64,000 nucleotides of DNA from Alviniconcha marisindica (Eukaryota > Mollusca > Gastropoda > Provannidae): the NCBI GenBank assembly GCA_018857735.1, contig JABMCL010001309.1:117501-181500 (forward strand), read 5' to 3'. The translations under genes and the position numbers were made by a program. Shown piece after piece: positions 32,385-44,600 of this stretch. The number at the start of each line of letters is the position of its first letter. Within the stretch, counting starts at the first letter, position 1. The notes beneath the pieces are model-generated. The model was not told the DNA's origin and made no database searches. It worked only from the letters and a program-made list of their open reading frames with translations.

Positions 32385-33866
32385 TCAAACACTCAGCCCG
32401 TACTCCTCGACCACCTTCTCCTCAGCCAGAGTCTGCTGGGTGCGCAGGTAGTCGGAGTAGAGTTCCCTGGCCTGGTGCAGGACCTTGCCCACGTTGTGCC
32501 GCCGCACCATCTTGTCGAAGAACATGGCCACGTCCTCGTAGCCCATGCTGGAGTGCACGATCTGCTCCCGGTGCTGCAGCAGCAGCGTCAGGCACAAGAA
32601 CATCAGAAAGGGGTTGCCATTGCCAAACTCCTGCGGCGGGGGCAGGACAATGAAGGGCCGGGCCGGGGCTTTGGCCCCCTGCGGCGCCTGGCTGCTCGAC
32701 CAGCTGCCGGAAGCCTCCCCTTCGCCCATGCCCTCTGACAGGCCGGAGTCGGACTGGCCTCGCCGGTGCAGCCCTTCGCCGGGCCCTGGGTCTCTGGAGC
32801 TGGTGGTGGAACACGAGTTCTGGTTGGATGAAATTTCCTGCGGGATCACTATATCCGCTGGCCGCCTCTTCGGCGAGGCCAGAAGCTTTTTCATGCTACC
32901 GAAGAAGCCCGCGTACCCCTCGTCCTCTCCTTCCTTTTTCACCGCGTGGCTGTCCGAATTGGGGCTCGCGGGGTTCGAGTCCAGGGAGAGGCTGAACTGC
33001 ATCTCTTTGTCGGCAGTCTCTTGGAGAGAGGGGCTGCGGTGGTGGGAGCTGAAGTCTTCCGCGGCGAGGTCGGCCGTCCCCAGCTCCACGCTAATGTTTG
33101 CGTAGCTGCTGCCAGTCTCCGAGCTCTCCTCTAGGTCCCCCCCTCTGCTCAAAGTCACTGTGCAGTGTGGGATGGGGCAGGCCTGGGACTGCCCTAACTG
33201 GCCGCGGTCCGGTGAGGGGCTGGACCCGTCCAGCCGCGGAGAACCATTCTGTTGCTGCCGTGACGGCGAGCTCTCCCCGTTAACTTCGCGGTGGTCCCTT
33301 TCTGGGCTGTTCCCCGCCAGCTGCGCAACCCCTTCGCCCAGCTGCGGGCTGCCCCGGTGCATGGGGCTGCATTTCTGGCCGCACCCTCGCCCACCCTCCA
33401 CGCCCCCTTTTGGCGTGTGGTGGTGGTGGTGGTGGTAGTCCTGCCCGGGGACGGTCAAGCTGTGCCCGCAGTCCTGCAGGACCTGGTCGATGCTGTTGGA
33501 CCGCTGCTGCAAGGAGCGCGTCATGATGTCGTCGATCTGCGGGTAGTCCAGCCCCCGGTCCTCGTCTGCCGGGGAAACGTCAAACGTGGTTTCCGGGGCG
33601 TCCGCCACCCGCTCCGCCTCCTCCTGCCCCTCCTGCTGCTGCGCAGGCGCCTGGGAGGAAGAGGGGGCTTTGGGGTTCGAACCCGCCGAGGCAAAGTCCC
33701 GTGTGCGGTTGGAGCAGCGCATGGCCAGCAGCTTGGCATACACGGACTGTTTGAAGGAGAAGGTGGGAGAGCAGGGAGAGGCGGAGAGGAGCCTGACGTT
33801 GTAGTCCGGGTCAACCAGCGGCAGGTCCTCAGCCGGCGGGGCAGGGGGCAAGGTGCTCCACATCAC
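32385..33866 (-). CDS. TBC1D25: TBC1D25 exon 8, residues 404-896 and stop
   Basis: A single 1482-nt exon. It starts VMWSTLPPAPP, continuing MLE of exon 7 as in vertebrates. A long Ser/Pro/Gln-rich, probably disordered region follows, with six histidines near 548-553. It ends in the conserved block NPFLMFLCLTLLLQHREQIV to residue 896. The exon is GC-rich, which produces several long overlapping reading frames on both strands that are not genes. Acceptor GTGTTCAG. Confidence 0.95.
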   Translation of the reverse strand: MMWSTLPPAPPAEDLPLVDPDYNVRLLSASPCSPTFSFKQSVYAKLLAMRCSNRTRDFASAGSNPKAPSSSQAPAQQQEGQEEAERVADAPETTFDVSPADEDRGLDYPQIDDIMTRSLQQRSNSIDQVLQDCGHSLTVPGQDYHHHHHHTPKGGVEGGRGCGQKCSPMHRGSPQLGEGVAQLAGNSPERDHREVNGESSPSRQQQNGSPRLDGSSPSPDRGQLGQSQACPIPHCTVTLSRGGDLEESSETGSSYANISVELGTADLAAEDFSSHHRSPSLQETADKEMQFSLSLDSNPASPNSDSHAVKKEGEDEGYAGFFGSMKKLLASPKRRPADIVIPQEISSNQNSCSTTSSRDPGPGEGLHRRGQSDSGLSEGMGEGEASGSWSSSQAPQGAKAPARPFIVLPPPQEFGNGNPFLMFLCLTLLLQHREQIVHSSMGYEDVAMFFDKMVRRHNVGKVLHQARELYSDYLRTQQTLAEEKVVEEYGLSV

Positions 33867-36800
33867 CTGAACACGCATCACATGGGCTTAAAGGGCTGAC
33901 TGACAGATGTGGGGCTGACTGATATAATTACGTGGATGACATACTTAAAGGGCTGACTGATATAACTATGTGGATGACATCACATGGACTTAAAGGGCTG
34001 ACTGATAAGTGATATAATTATGTGGATGACCTCACACGGACTTAAAGGGCTGACTGATATAATTATGTGGATGACCTCACATGGACTTAAATGGCCAACT
34101 GATACAATTATGTGGATGACATCACATGGACTTAAAGGGCCAACTGATATAATTATGTTGATATATACAAGAACAATGTGTTCGTAAACTGGGGGAAATA
34201 CAAAGTGAGCTGAAACTTTTGTTTGGTGTTTATTACTGATTTTTAAAGTCGTAAACCGGGATCGTTTTGTAGAGAAAGGGCAGCGGCTGGTCTGGGGCCA
34301 AGGGGGTTAAACTGATGCCACCAGATGTGGCTTAGTGCTGCATGCAATTCCAAGACAGTTTCAAGTATTAGCTTGCAAACAGCCAAGTATACAAACAAAA
34401 AGCTAGGAAATGTTAAAAATCTCCACAAAGCAGTGACCGTCCAGTGTCAATGACTTGACAAAACTGTCCACACTGTCAATGACTTGACAAACACTGGACA
34501 CCAAAACCACATAGCAAAACAGCTCAAGCAAAAGCAGGTAAGTATCCTACATCTCATTTTTCATCGTTTAACTGTTGTTTTGTAGCCTGAAAAAGGGGCT
34601 TACCCTGGAAATGTGCATGTTGTGTTTCGTCATAACAAACGGCATTCTTTGTAACCTTTTATGTGTTTAAATCATTGTCGACTTTTGGAAATCATTATTG
34701 GACTTTGTTTGATGAAAGTATGAAACATATTACATGCCTTACTCCAAAGTTGCTTATCATTTTGGCTTGTGCATGCTTACTGCCCAGCTGCATGTCTTCT
34801 GACCTGAATGTTGCTTACCAAGTCAGGCCAGTTTTCAATGGTAACTCATTGTATGCACATAAACTCAGCCAAACTTTGTTTCACCCACAGAACCCATGTA
34901 TGAGTGACATACCTCTATGGTATCAGACATAACTGTACAGGACATGCTCTATGGTACGGGACATACCTCAACAGTATGGGACATACCTTACAGTATGGGA
35001 CATACCTCTACAGTACAGGACATACCTCAGTGGTATGGGACATACCTCTATGGTACAGGACAACATACCTCTATGGTATGGTGCATACCTCTATGGTACT
35101 GGACACATCTCAACAGTACAGGACATACCTCTACGGTGTGGGATATACCTCTACAGTACAGGAAGAACCTCTACGGTATGGGAAATACCTCTAAAGTACA
35201 AGACGAACCTCTACGGTAAGGGACATATCCCTATGGTACAGGACAACAAATCTCTATGGTACAGGACACACCTCTACGGTACAGGACATACCTCTATGGT
35301 ACAGGATATACCTCTACAGAATGGGAAGAACCTCTACGGTATGAGTAATACCTCTACAGTAGAGGATATACCTCTACAGTAAAGGATATACCTATACAAT
35401 TCAAAGACTATGTGTGCTGGGTCCGAGGACATGCAGTTATGTCTTGTGCAGCTTGCCATGCACTCGTTTTTTTCTGTTTTCTTCTTCTTTTAATTAATTG
35501 TTTCTTTGTTTTTTGAGAAGGCAAATAACAATGTCTGGAACAACAACAAAAACAGATAATCAGGCAAACATCATCCCTGTTTCTGATATAACTAATAACC
35601 AAAGGGCATGGTGCATATAATTTACATATATTATGTATATTTATTTTTAAACATATGTATCTTATATTTATTGTTATTTTAAATGTACCTTCTTGAGCCC
35701 ATGTATCAAAGGAAAATTTTCATTTTTATGCTTTGTACATTGATGTATAATAAAGATTTACTTGATTTGATTTGTTTTGATGATTCATGCACTGAATTAT
35801 TGATAACATAACCTTGATTTTGGTGGTCGAGGTTCACCCCAGACAAAACGACACAAAACAGAAGGGAGACAAAAATACACACCAAAAAAAAGCAAGACCA
35901 GCTTATTACCTCCAGCATGTAGAGAGCATCTTCAAAGGGGAACTCCCTCTTCAGCTGCAGCAGAAGCCAGCGGTAGCAGAAGAAGAGGTCATGGGCGTTG
36001 ATGCCCTGCAGGTACTCGTAGAACACCGTGTCGTGCACCTGCAACAGCTCCGCCAGGTGGCGGAACTGGGTCATCATGGCCGTGCCGTCGGCGGCGAAGT
36101 TGCTGCGCAGGCAGTTCATGAGGCCGCAGAAGCAGATGTAGGCCTGGGCCTCATCCTTCTGGATCACCAGCAGCGGGGAGGCCAGGTCGCTCATGCCCTG
36201 CACAATGTCAAGGACGCTCGCATGTGAACCGGACTCTCACCTGGCATGCAAGCAAATGCAAGGCACATAAACGCCACCTTCACACAACATTTGGCTTAAG
36301 CCCCAAATGTTCCGGCTTGAGACCACAAGACGCCAACTTCAGCAGCTTCTGATAAGGGCAAAAGACAGTGACGTCGCAAGAAACAAACCTGGCAATAGGA
36401 AACGTCCGGATGCGTCAGGGCGTACGTGACCAGGATGTGGAAAAGACTCAGCACATTCTTGTTGTCGTCGCCCCCGGCGTACAGGCGATGCGAGCGGTCT
36501 GTTCGCAGCACGTCTTTCTTCACCATGGAGGCCACGTACTTCACCTCCTCCATTGTGGACCCCCCCGCAAAACGCTCCTTCCACTCGTCGCGCAGCAAGT
36601 AGTATTCCTGCAAGTAACGTGGTGCAGCTTTACTAGTTTCACTCTTCACAAAGGAGCAGCACTGCACATGCTTTGCAGTAACCTGTTGTAATTTGTCATG
36701 CAAGGAAAGATGCATTCACACATGCCACAGACTAATCTCTTCAACCTGTCATGTAAAAAGTAGTACTCTCACACTTAACAATGGTACAGCTCCACTTGTC

Positions 36801-38075
36801 TCAAAAATGAGCAGCGCTTGTTATGCCAGCCGTATTATTCCTAGTAATCCTACACACAGCATGAAACAGCCCCTTCCTCTCGTGACACAAGCGATGCTAC
36901 TTCTACACATAAATTAGTATCATTTATTAAGTATGTATTATGCAATTGCAGCTTGTATATATGTTAGTAAATGTAAATGGTATATATTATGTACATGTAT
37001 GCGAACAAGCACACAGAGCTTGCTCAGCTGGGAATACCGCTACAGAAAATTGATGTACTATTATTATTATTATAACAAGGAGCAGCCCCGTACTCCGCTG
37101 CAGACATCTTGCAGTTGTCCTCAAGAATCACGGTGGACGTCTTGCTGCCAGCAAGCACATCTAAACAGAGCGACGGTATTTAACTAAAACACAGTACAAC
37201 AACACGACGACTAAATCATGACAAAGAAAAGAAAGGAAGAAGAAAATCACCTGCTCCTTGCGTTTCAAGTAGTCGAAGCGCTCACGGCCAGACATGTTTT
37301 CAGGAAATATGTTGAGCAGGTGGCGCCAGGCAACACGCCGCAAGGAACTTTCGATGCCGCCCTGGTAGATGCTGAGTCGAAACTCGCTGGGTTTGACCAT
37401 GAACCCCGCGGAGTCCAAGTAGTTGTGGAACTCCATGTCAGACATGGGTGGCTTCAGAGGCTTGTATGTGTCGTCAGGTTGCTTCAGGCCTGGTGTGGAA
37501 AGCTTCATGGTAACAATTTAAGAACGCATGCTGCTTCCTATGTTAGGTAAAAATGTTCAAGTCCCAAAATGCCCATACACACTCACACACTGACAGACAC
37601 ACCCACCCTTCCACCCACACACACACCACACCACACCACACCACACACACACACACACACACACTCAAACCCACAAACATATTTCTCTAACTGTGACTTC
37701 ATCAAAACCATTTTTATTGCTGAAAATTAAGGTTCTCCTTCAACCACTGTCATAACTGAATCATTTGACATGTCTTACTTTAAAAAAAAAAATCCCCATA
37801 AAATACGCAGATTGGTATCCTTAACCATCAAGATCTCTGGACAGGCCAAATACAAAAGAAACACACTTTTCCCAAGGAACATCAGGGTCTGCGTTAACCG
37901 GCAGTTTCCAGTATTTCACCAGTTAAGATCAGCATATACCAGAAACAAAATCACCAATCAAGTCACACTGTTACTTTGTGCAACCAATTCTCAAAAACAC
38001 ACACAAGAAAACAAACAAAAAACAAACAAAAAGCAGAAAGAGTGTGTGTGTGGCATGTTATATGTGTTTCTGTTA

Positions 38076-38124
<49 letters not shown>

Positions 38125-38546
38125 ATGTGTGTGTGTGCATGCAAAAAGGGCAAGTATGTGCATGCACTTGAGAAGAAAAAGAAAAAAATGCCTAGCGCAA
38201 ACACTGAACATGCACTTCAGTTCTGACACCTACTGCTTCACCAGGCTATGCAGGAACTTACCCATGGCTCTTTGCATAGACGACATGGTTCTGCCCACTT
38301 GTGAAGTGATGTTGCTGGTGATGGTCCCAAGCAGGGAGTTCTTGTCCAGAAGGCTTGAGATTCTGTGCTGAGGAATATCAGTGGGCGCTATCACATCCCA
38401 GTCGTCGAGTTCTGCACACAAGCACCACAAGATGCTGGTCAAATGCACAGTGCTGGGTCTGAGTGACAAGTATTCCTAGCAAAATAAATAAATAAATGAA
38501 TCCAATTCTGACAGAGTATGATTTCAGATTAATCACACACTTTGAT

Positions 38547-38612
<66 letters not shown>

Positions 38613-38744
38613 CACACACAGTGAAACGCACACACATGGACACACAGAAATGCTTGCACACACACACACACACACTCATGCACACACACACACACACACA
38701 CGTATGTGCACACACGCATACACACACACACACACACATGCATG

Positions 38745-38809
<65 letters not shown>

Positions 38810-41543
38810 CAAAGTGCCCTTGCTGCACACCAACACAACAACAACAACAAACAAACAAAACACATTCTACTCTATCACTCTGGTGTCATACACATTCGTA
38901 ACATTCTTCTGTTCATCACACATCATACAATCAGTGAATCACGCATACTCTAGAAGAACCAGAAAAATTCACATTCACTAACATGTTACAGATAATTACA
39001 TAAATGCATAAATAATTATGATAAAAAAGGTACTGTTTCAGTTCACCACTTCCAGAAAATACTGTACAAAGCAAAGGCACATATCACAGAGGCACAGCCT
39101 TCACACAGCAGTATAATTATATGGCTATAAGTATAATATATATTCCTCATCACAATGCATACTAAATCCATGATACATCACTAAGCTAAAGACAACTTTG
39201 CTTCATAGCAATGTTCAACTAACAAGATAATTAATGCAGAAACAGAGCAAGTTTAATTTCACATTTACAATTGCAAAGTAATACTTAATACTGACTTTTA
39301 ACAGGGCGACACTAAACACTGTCAAACAAGTTCAAGACTTCATAAATTGTCGCTTAACACCCAACATGTTGATTTTTTTGATTTTTTGTTATCTTTTTTT
39401 TAACTCATGTAAAAAATATTATGGAAAAGAACTGTTAGTTTACTGACACTTCACTGTTGTTGTTCTTCATAAGGAATCTTTACCACAACATTTGTGTACC
39501 ACTACCAGTAAAAGAATCTCATGTAAAATAAAGAATATGTACGTCAAATTTTGAATTGAGAAATTTTAATCACTAACCGATGAAATAATACAAAATCTTT
39601 CCATATAAAATCACCTTGTGCATTTGTGCCAAAGAAAACCATGTGCAACCAATACAAAGCAAAACCACCGAAACAATTTACCGTAGTATTCAATACTTTT
39701 TCACACACTAGTATAACACTCGGTGAGATATGGCGCTACATAAATTTTACTGTTATTACTGTTATACACTAAATGTACAATTTGTTAAAGCAATGGGATA
39801 AAATTCATAAAAAAATATTTCTTCCTAACAGAAATTAGTTCTAAAAAACAAACAAATTATACACAACAGTAAAGAAGGGATCATGCCTGTACCTCTTCAT
39901 CTTTAGCAGTTTAAATTGAGGTTTGTCTCAAGATGGTCTGATTCTGATCACAACTATTTCAAACTGCATAATCTATCTATCTAGCTATCTAGCTATCTAT
40001 AGATATCTATATTATATGTTCAATATTATTTTCTATGACAGCTAAGAGCTGCTGCAACCACCTACTCAACCACAGTTCAGTTCAAGATGGCACATCAGTA
40101 AGCTCACAAAAACCTTTATGGCCCTGACCACAGTATTGGTATAAAGGTTCGGTTCAGTATTGCTTTATGTCCACGGAAACCATAAGGATTATTAGGGACG
40201 GGGAGCCCTGGACGGCCACCTCGACTTTCACACAGATCCTGAGCTCTGAATAAAGGAGGTGACTGCTACCTATATATTCCTTTTAACCCTTTCACTGCCA
40301 TGCTTGCCGCGCCATCAGTCAGAAAACAACCGATAAACGCGCCAAATCTGAAAACATTTGAGATTTTTTCCCCTTCACGTGAGTACATGAAAGGATTTCT
40401 ATCAAACTGCTCAATATTATTGAAAGTAGATTTGCTATAGGACCATCAAATATACCATCTGCAGGCACATGTGCGTGCACTTTTCAGCCTGGAAATTTGT
40501 GACAGGTTGTGGCAGTGAAGGGGTTAACTTCAAAAAGACCATGCCATAAGCAAGCTGAAACATTCTGAAACCATATCACAGATGAAAATGAAAGCTGGCC
40601 TCCAAAATACGACACTGCAACCGATGCAAAACAAGCTGGTACAGACCCTCTCCCTTGTCGAAAAAACAACCACCATGTGGCATGTCATCCGCTAAACAAG
40701 AAGGCAAAACACCCAAGCCATCAAAAATAAAAATAAAAATCCCTCCGAAAAAGAAATTCCCACTCAACCAATCAGAAAAGAACTGTCAGCTAACTTACGC
40801 CCAATGACAGCTGTTAGGTCATGATGACAAGCATAAATAATGTTAGTACACTGAGCACATGGGACACAGTAAGTGTAACACTCACAACGATGAAACTGGT
40901 ATGGGGGGTGGAGGTGGGTAGGGATGTGGCAGGGGGGCGGAAAGGGGGGTGGGGTGGGGGTAGGGCGAGGGGCCTGACCAATGGCCATGCAGTTCCACTA
41001 TTCTACATCCCCAAGGTACTTACGCAGTTTTGACCTCTTATACTGCTCTGAATCATACATTCCTTTAAAGTTACACTTTGCCGTTTAAAAAAAAAACAAG
41101 GGGTTCATACTTAATTACAGTTGTACTATACATTGTCCAAGTCTCCCAGGCGTTTGCTGCCTGTTTTAAGCTGTGTATATTTAGCTTTGTAGTCAGAATG
41201 CTTGTGTGTGCGGGTGCCTCTGTGTGTGTGTGTGTGTGTGTGTGTGTCCTTGTGTAAGCACTTAGAATAGTCTCTAGGGACAAGATTTTGTGCTTTAAAA
41301 ATACTTAAATATTGTTATAATATGGCACCTTCTACAGAATGCATAATGATAAAGAAAAATGTCAGTAGAATTACAAAATGACAGCAAAGAAGCGAAACTA
41401 AATTCCCCAAAAACAGTTTTCAAAGATAATACACAACTCACTACAAATAAAATGTTAATTAGACTGTCAGTAAGCGTACCTGTTCAAAACATGTGCATGA
41501 AAAAGCAACAACACGCTACACAATTATCCATAAATTGTGAACG

Positions 41544-41607
<64 letters not shown>

Positions 41608-44600
41608 GGTTTGTCTAATATCAGACTACAGAATTATCCACTTATTGCAAAGGATCATATAGGTTTGTCTAATATCACCTTGCTGTAAACAGACTTAAAA
41701 CATTGAAGGAAATAGAAGTGTATCACCTTGCTGTAAACAGACTTAAAACATTGAAGGAAATAGAAGTGACACATACAGCAACACAGATTCATCAGGGGTG
41801 GAGCTACAAAAAATAATACTGTAATTTAAAAGTACTGTTGGACAACCTGACCACTTATGTCACAATCACCTAATTTTGTGACAGTGGCCCATGCAACTCA
41901 CACTAACCTGAGTTACTAAACTGTGTACCTGTCAGTATCACAGTGTCAGTACCAGTCTGAATTAACCCTTTGTCTGCCCCTAGGTCATCATCTGATGCTG
42001 CTGCAAAGTCATTTCCCAGAGGACGCCATCATCACAAACGCTTCTTGAATCCTGACACTTTAGGCATCATCATGTGGAGCAAATTCTCAAAATGAACAAT
42101 TCTGTTTCACTGCATGTGTTCTGACCAAAAGCCTATTCACCAATGTTAAAGGCTGAGGGTTCGATCCTTGAGATCAGCCACTTTTTACCTCTGATATATA
42201 TATAGATATATATATGAATGTGATACTGATTCTGACGCCGGCCGTCAGGATTTTTCTCCAGGTGCTGGACTGCTACCCCATCTCTTTAAGTTAAACTTAA
42301 AGGCCCATTCACCTGTAGTTTAAAAACAATGTCTGAAGTCTCACGAAAAGTGTTACAGAATACTTCTGTCAGTTACTGCATGTAAGTAGCAGGGTAGCAG
42401 TTGCGCATTAAGTAGCACCCACTGACAGCAGGTTTCATTCAGTACCCTATAGGATGCTTAGGGCTCATTTAAGGGTGAAGCCCTTCAAAATAAAATATTC
42501 ACACAGCAGTACATTCTTCTACACAGCAGTACAAACATGCTTCTTTGCGAGAGAGAGGGAAAGCGTTTAAAATTAAGCTAGTCTGGAGACCCCGTGGCAC
42601 TGCAGTGCACTGTACTTTGGCAGACACTGGTAACTACTGGATAACAGCTTTTCCGGGTCCCAGGGGCTTTTCTTCTTACATCAGCGGGCTGGTTAATGCA
42701 AAATGCTGATAACGTGGAGAAAGAAAACTTTTGATTCTTTCAGGCTTAACTGTACTGTGTTTGTTGCTCAGTAAGTGCCTTGCTCCTGCAAAAAGTAAAA
42801 GTCCCAAGGTCTTTTCTTCTTACACTAGTACTAGGTTAATGCAAACTACTGATAGTGATAACATTAAAAAAAAAAAAATCAAAAAAAAATCTGATTCTGT
42901 CAAACTGAACTGTACTGTATGCCTGTGAAAAAATACCTCACTCCTGCATCATCTTGGTCTACATTCCCTTTATGGTAAACTTTGTGGTTGACTGGCCGTT
43001 AAAATATCAAGAATCAGTAAATGCTGTTTACATAGACTCTCAACAGAGTTTAAAAATAAATAAATATATGGTTGGCTGACACTGCAAAAATTTTTGTGGA
43101 AATGTATGAAAATAAGAACTATCTAACACTGCAATGGCTCATCTTTTCTGCACACAAACAAAACCCCTATGCCACCTTTGCACACACACTCACAAACAGG
43201 AATGATGCAAAGCTCAAGGGAGGCAAGACCTACAACAGTAAAAGGGGACGTTACTTTTTCCACCCAGCTGACCTTGGTCAAACGGTTTTAGGTCGACCTT
43301 CAGCTTGAGGTAGGGGTCAGCAGCACACTGGAAGGCGGCATCCATGTCCCAGTCAGACAGCATGCTGAGGTAGACTTCCTGGCCCTCGGTGTCGCGTGCC
43401 AGGTAGCTGAGGGTGAAGTCACTGTGGGCAAAAAATGCACACTGGGTTTTTGTTGTAAGTAATGCACGCTGGGTGTTCATCATTAGTAATGCACACTCTG
43501 GGTGTTCGTTGTTAGTAATTCACACTGGGTGTTCATCATTAGTAATGCACACTCTGGGTGTTCATGGTTAGTAATGCACACTGGGTGTTCATCATTAGTA
43601 ATGCACTCTGGGTGTTTGTTGTTAGTAATTCATACTGGGTGTTCATCATCAGTAATGCATACTCTGGGTGTTCATCATTTTAGTAATGCACACTGGGTGT
43701 TTGTCATTAGTAATGCACATTGGGTGTTCATCGTTAGTAACGCACACTCGGGGTGTTTGTTGTCAGTAATGCACACTGGGTGTTTGTCATTAGTAATGCA
43801 CACTGGGTGTTCACATTTATTGCACACAATCTGGGTGTTCATCATTAGTAATGCACATGGGTGTTCATTGTTAATAACACACACTCTGGGTGTTCGTCGT
43901 TAATAACACACTCTGGGTGTTCATCATTAGTAGCGCACACTGGGTGTTTATCGTTAGTAATGCACACTGGGTGTTCATCATTAGTATAACACACTCTGGG
44001 TGTTGATCGTTAGTAACGCACACTGGGTGTTCATCGTTAGTAACACACACTCTGGGTGTCCGTCCCAGTGCAAGCACATTGTGTGCAGCCCATGAACTCT
44101 CCCACTGAAGTCAGTCAAGAATGCACTGTAATTTTACATAATTTTAGCAGTGCACTGGTTTCACATTATATTATATATATAATGTAAATTATAATGTACA
44201 GACATGCATACAAATTATATATGATCCGAGAGAGAAGAGGGGGGCGGGGGGCTTGTGTGTGCCTGCATGTGCATGCATTCACAGCTTCTGACACTAGTGA
44301 CAGGCTGTTTGTGCCCCATCATATATATATAATCCACTCTGTGCTTATGATAAATAAAACACTAGTACCACCACCACTATCACAAGCAGTAAAAGTTTTT
44401 GTTCTTTTTAACAACGCTTATATGTGAGCATGACATGAACTGACAAAGAAATGTGATGAGAAATGGGGGGTTGTCTAAATGTTCACCTCACAGGGGAGTG
44501 GGGGAATGTGTAGGTGGGTGGGGGGTGGGGGATGCTTCTTCTGAACAGGTTAGACCATAATACAGAGAATAAAGATGCAGACTTACAGACATGAATGGAC

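Noticed and set aside
32422..33899. Long overlapping frames (186-202 codons) antisense to TBC1D25 exon 8
   Set aside because: GC-rich coding sequence leaves few stops in other frames. The minus-strand frame has clear homology and the others none.
38533..38981. Cysteine/valine- and threonine/histidine-rich frames
   Set aside because: Translations of (CA)n. The same reasoning applies at 47134-47658, 54806-55391, 56074-56534 and 60576-61210.
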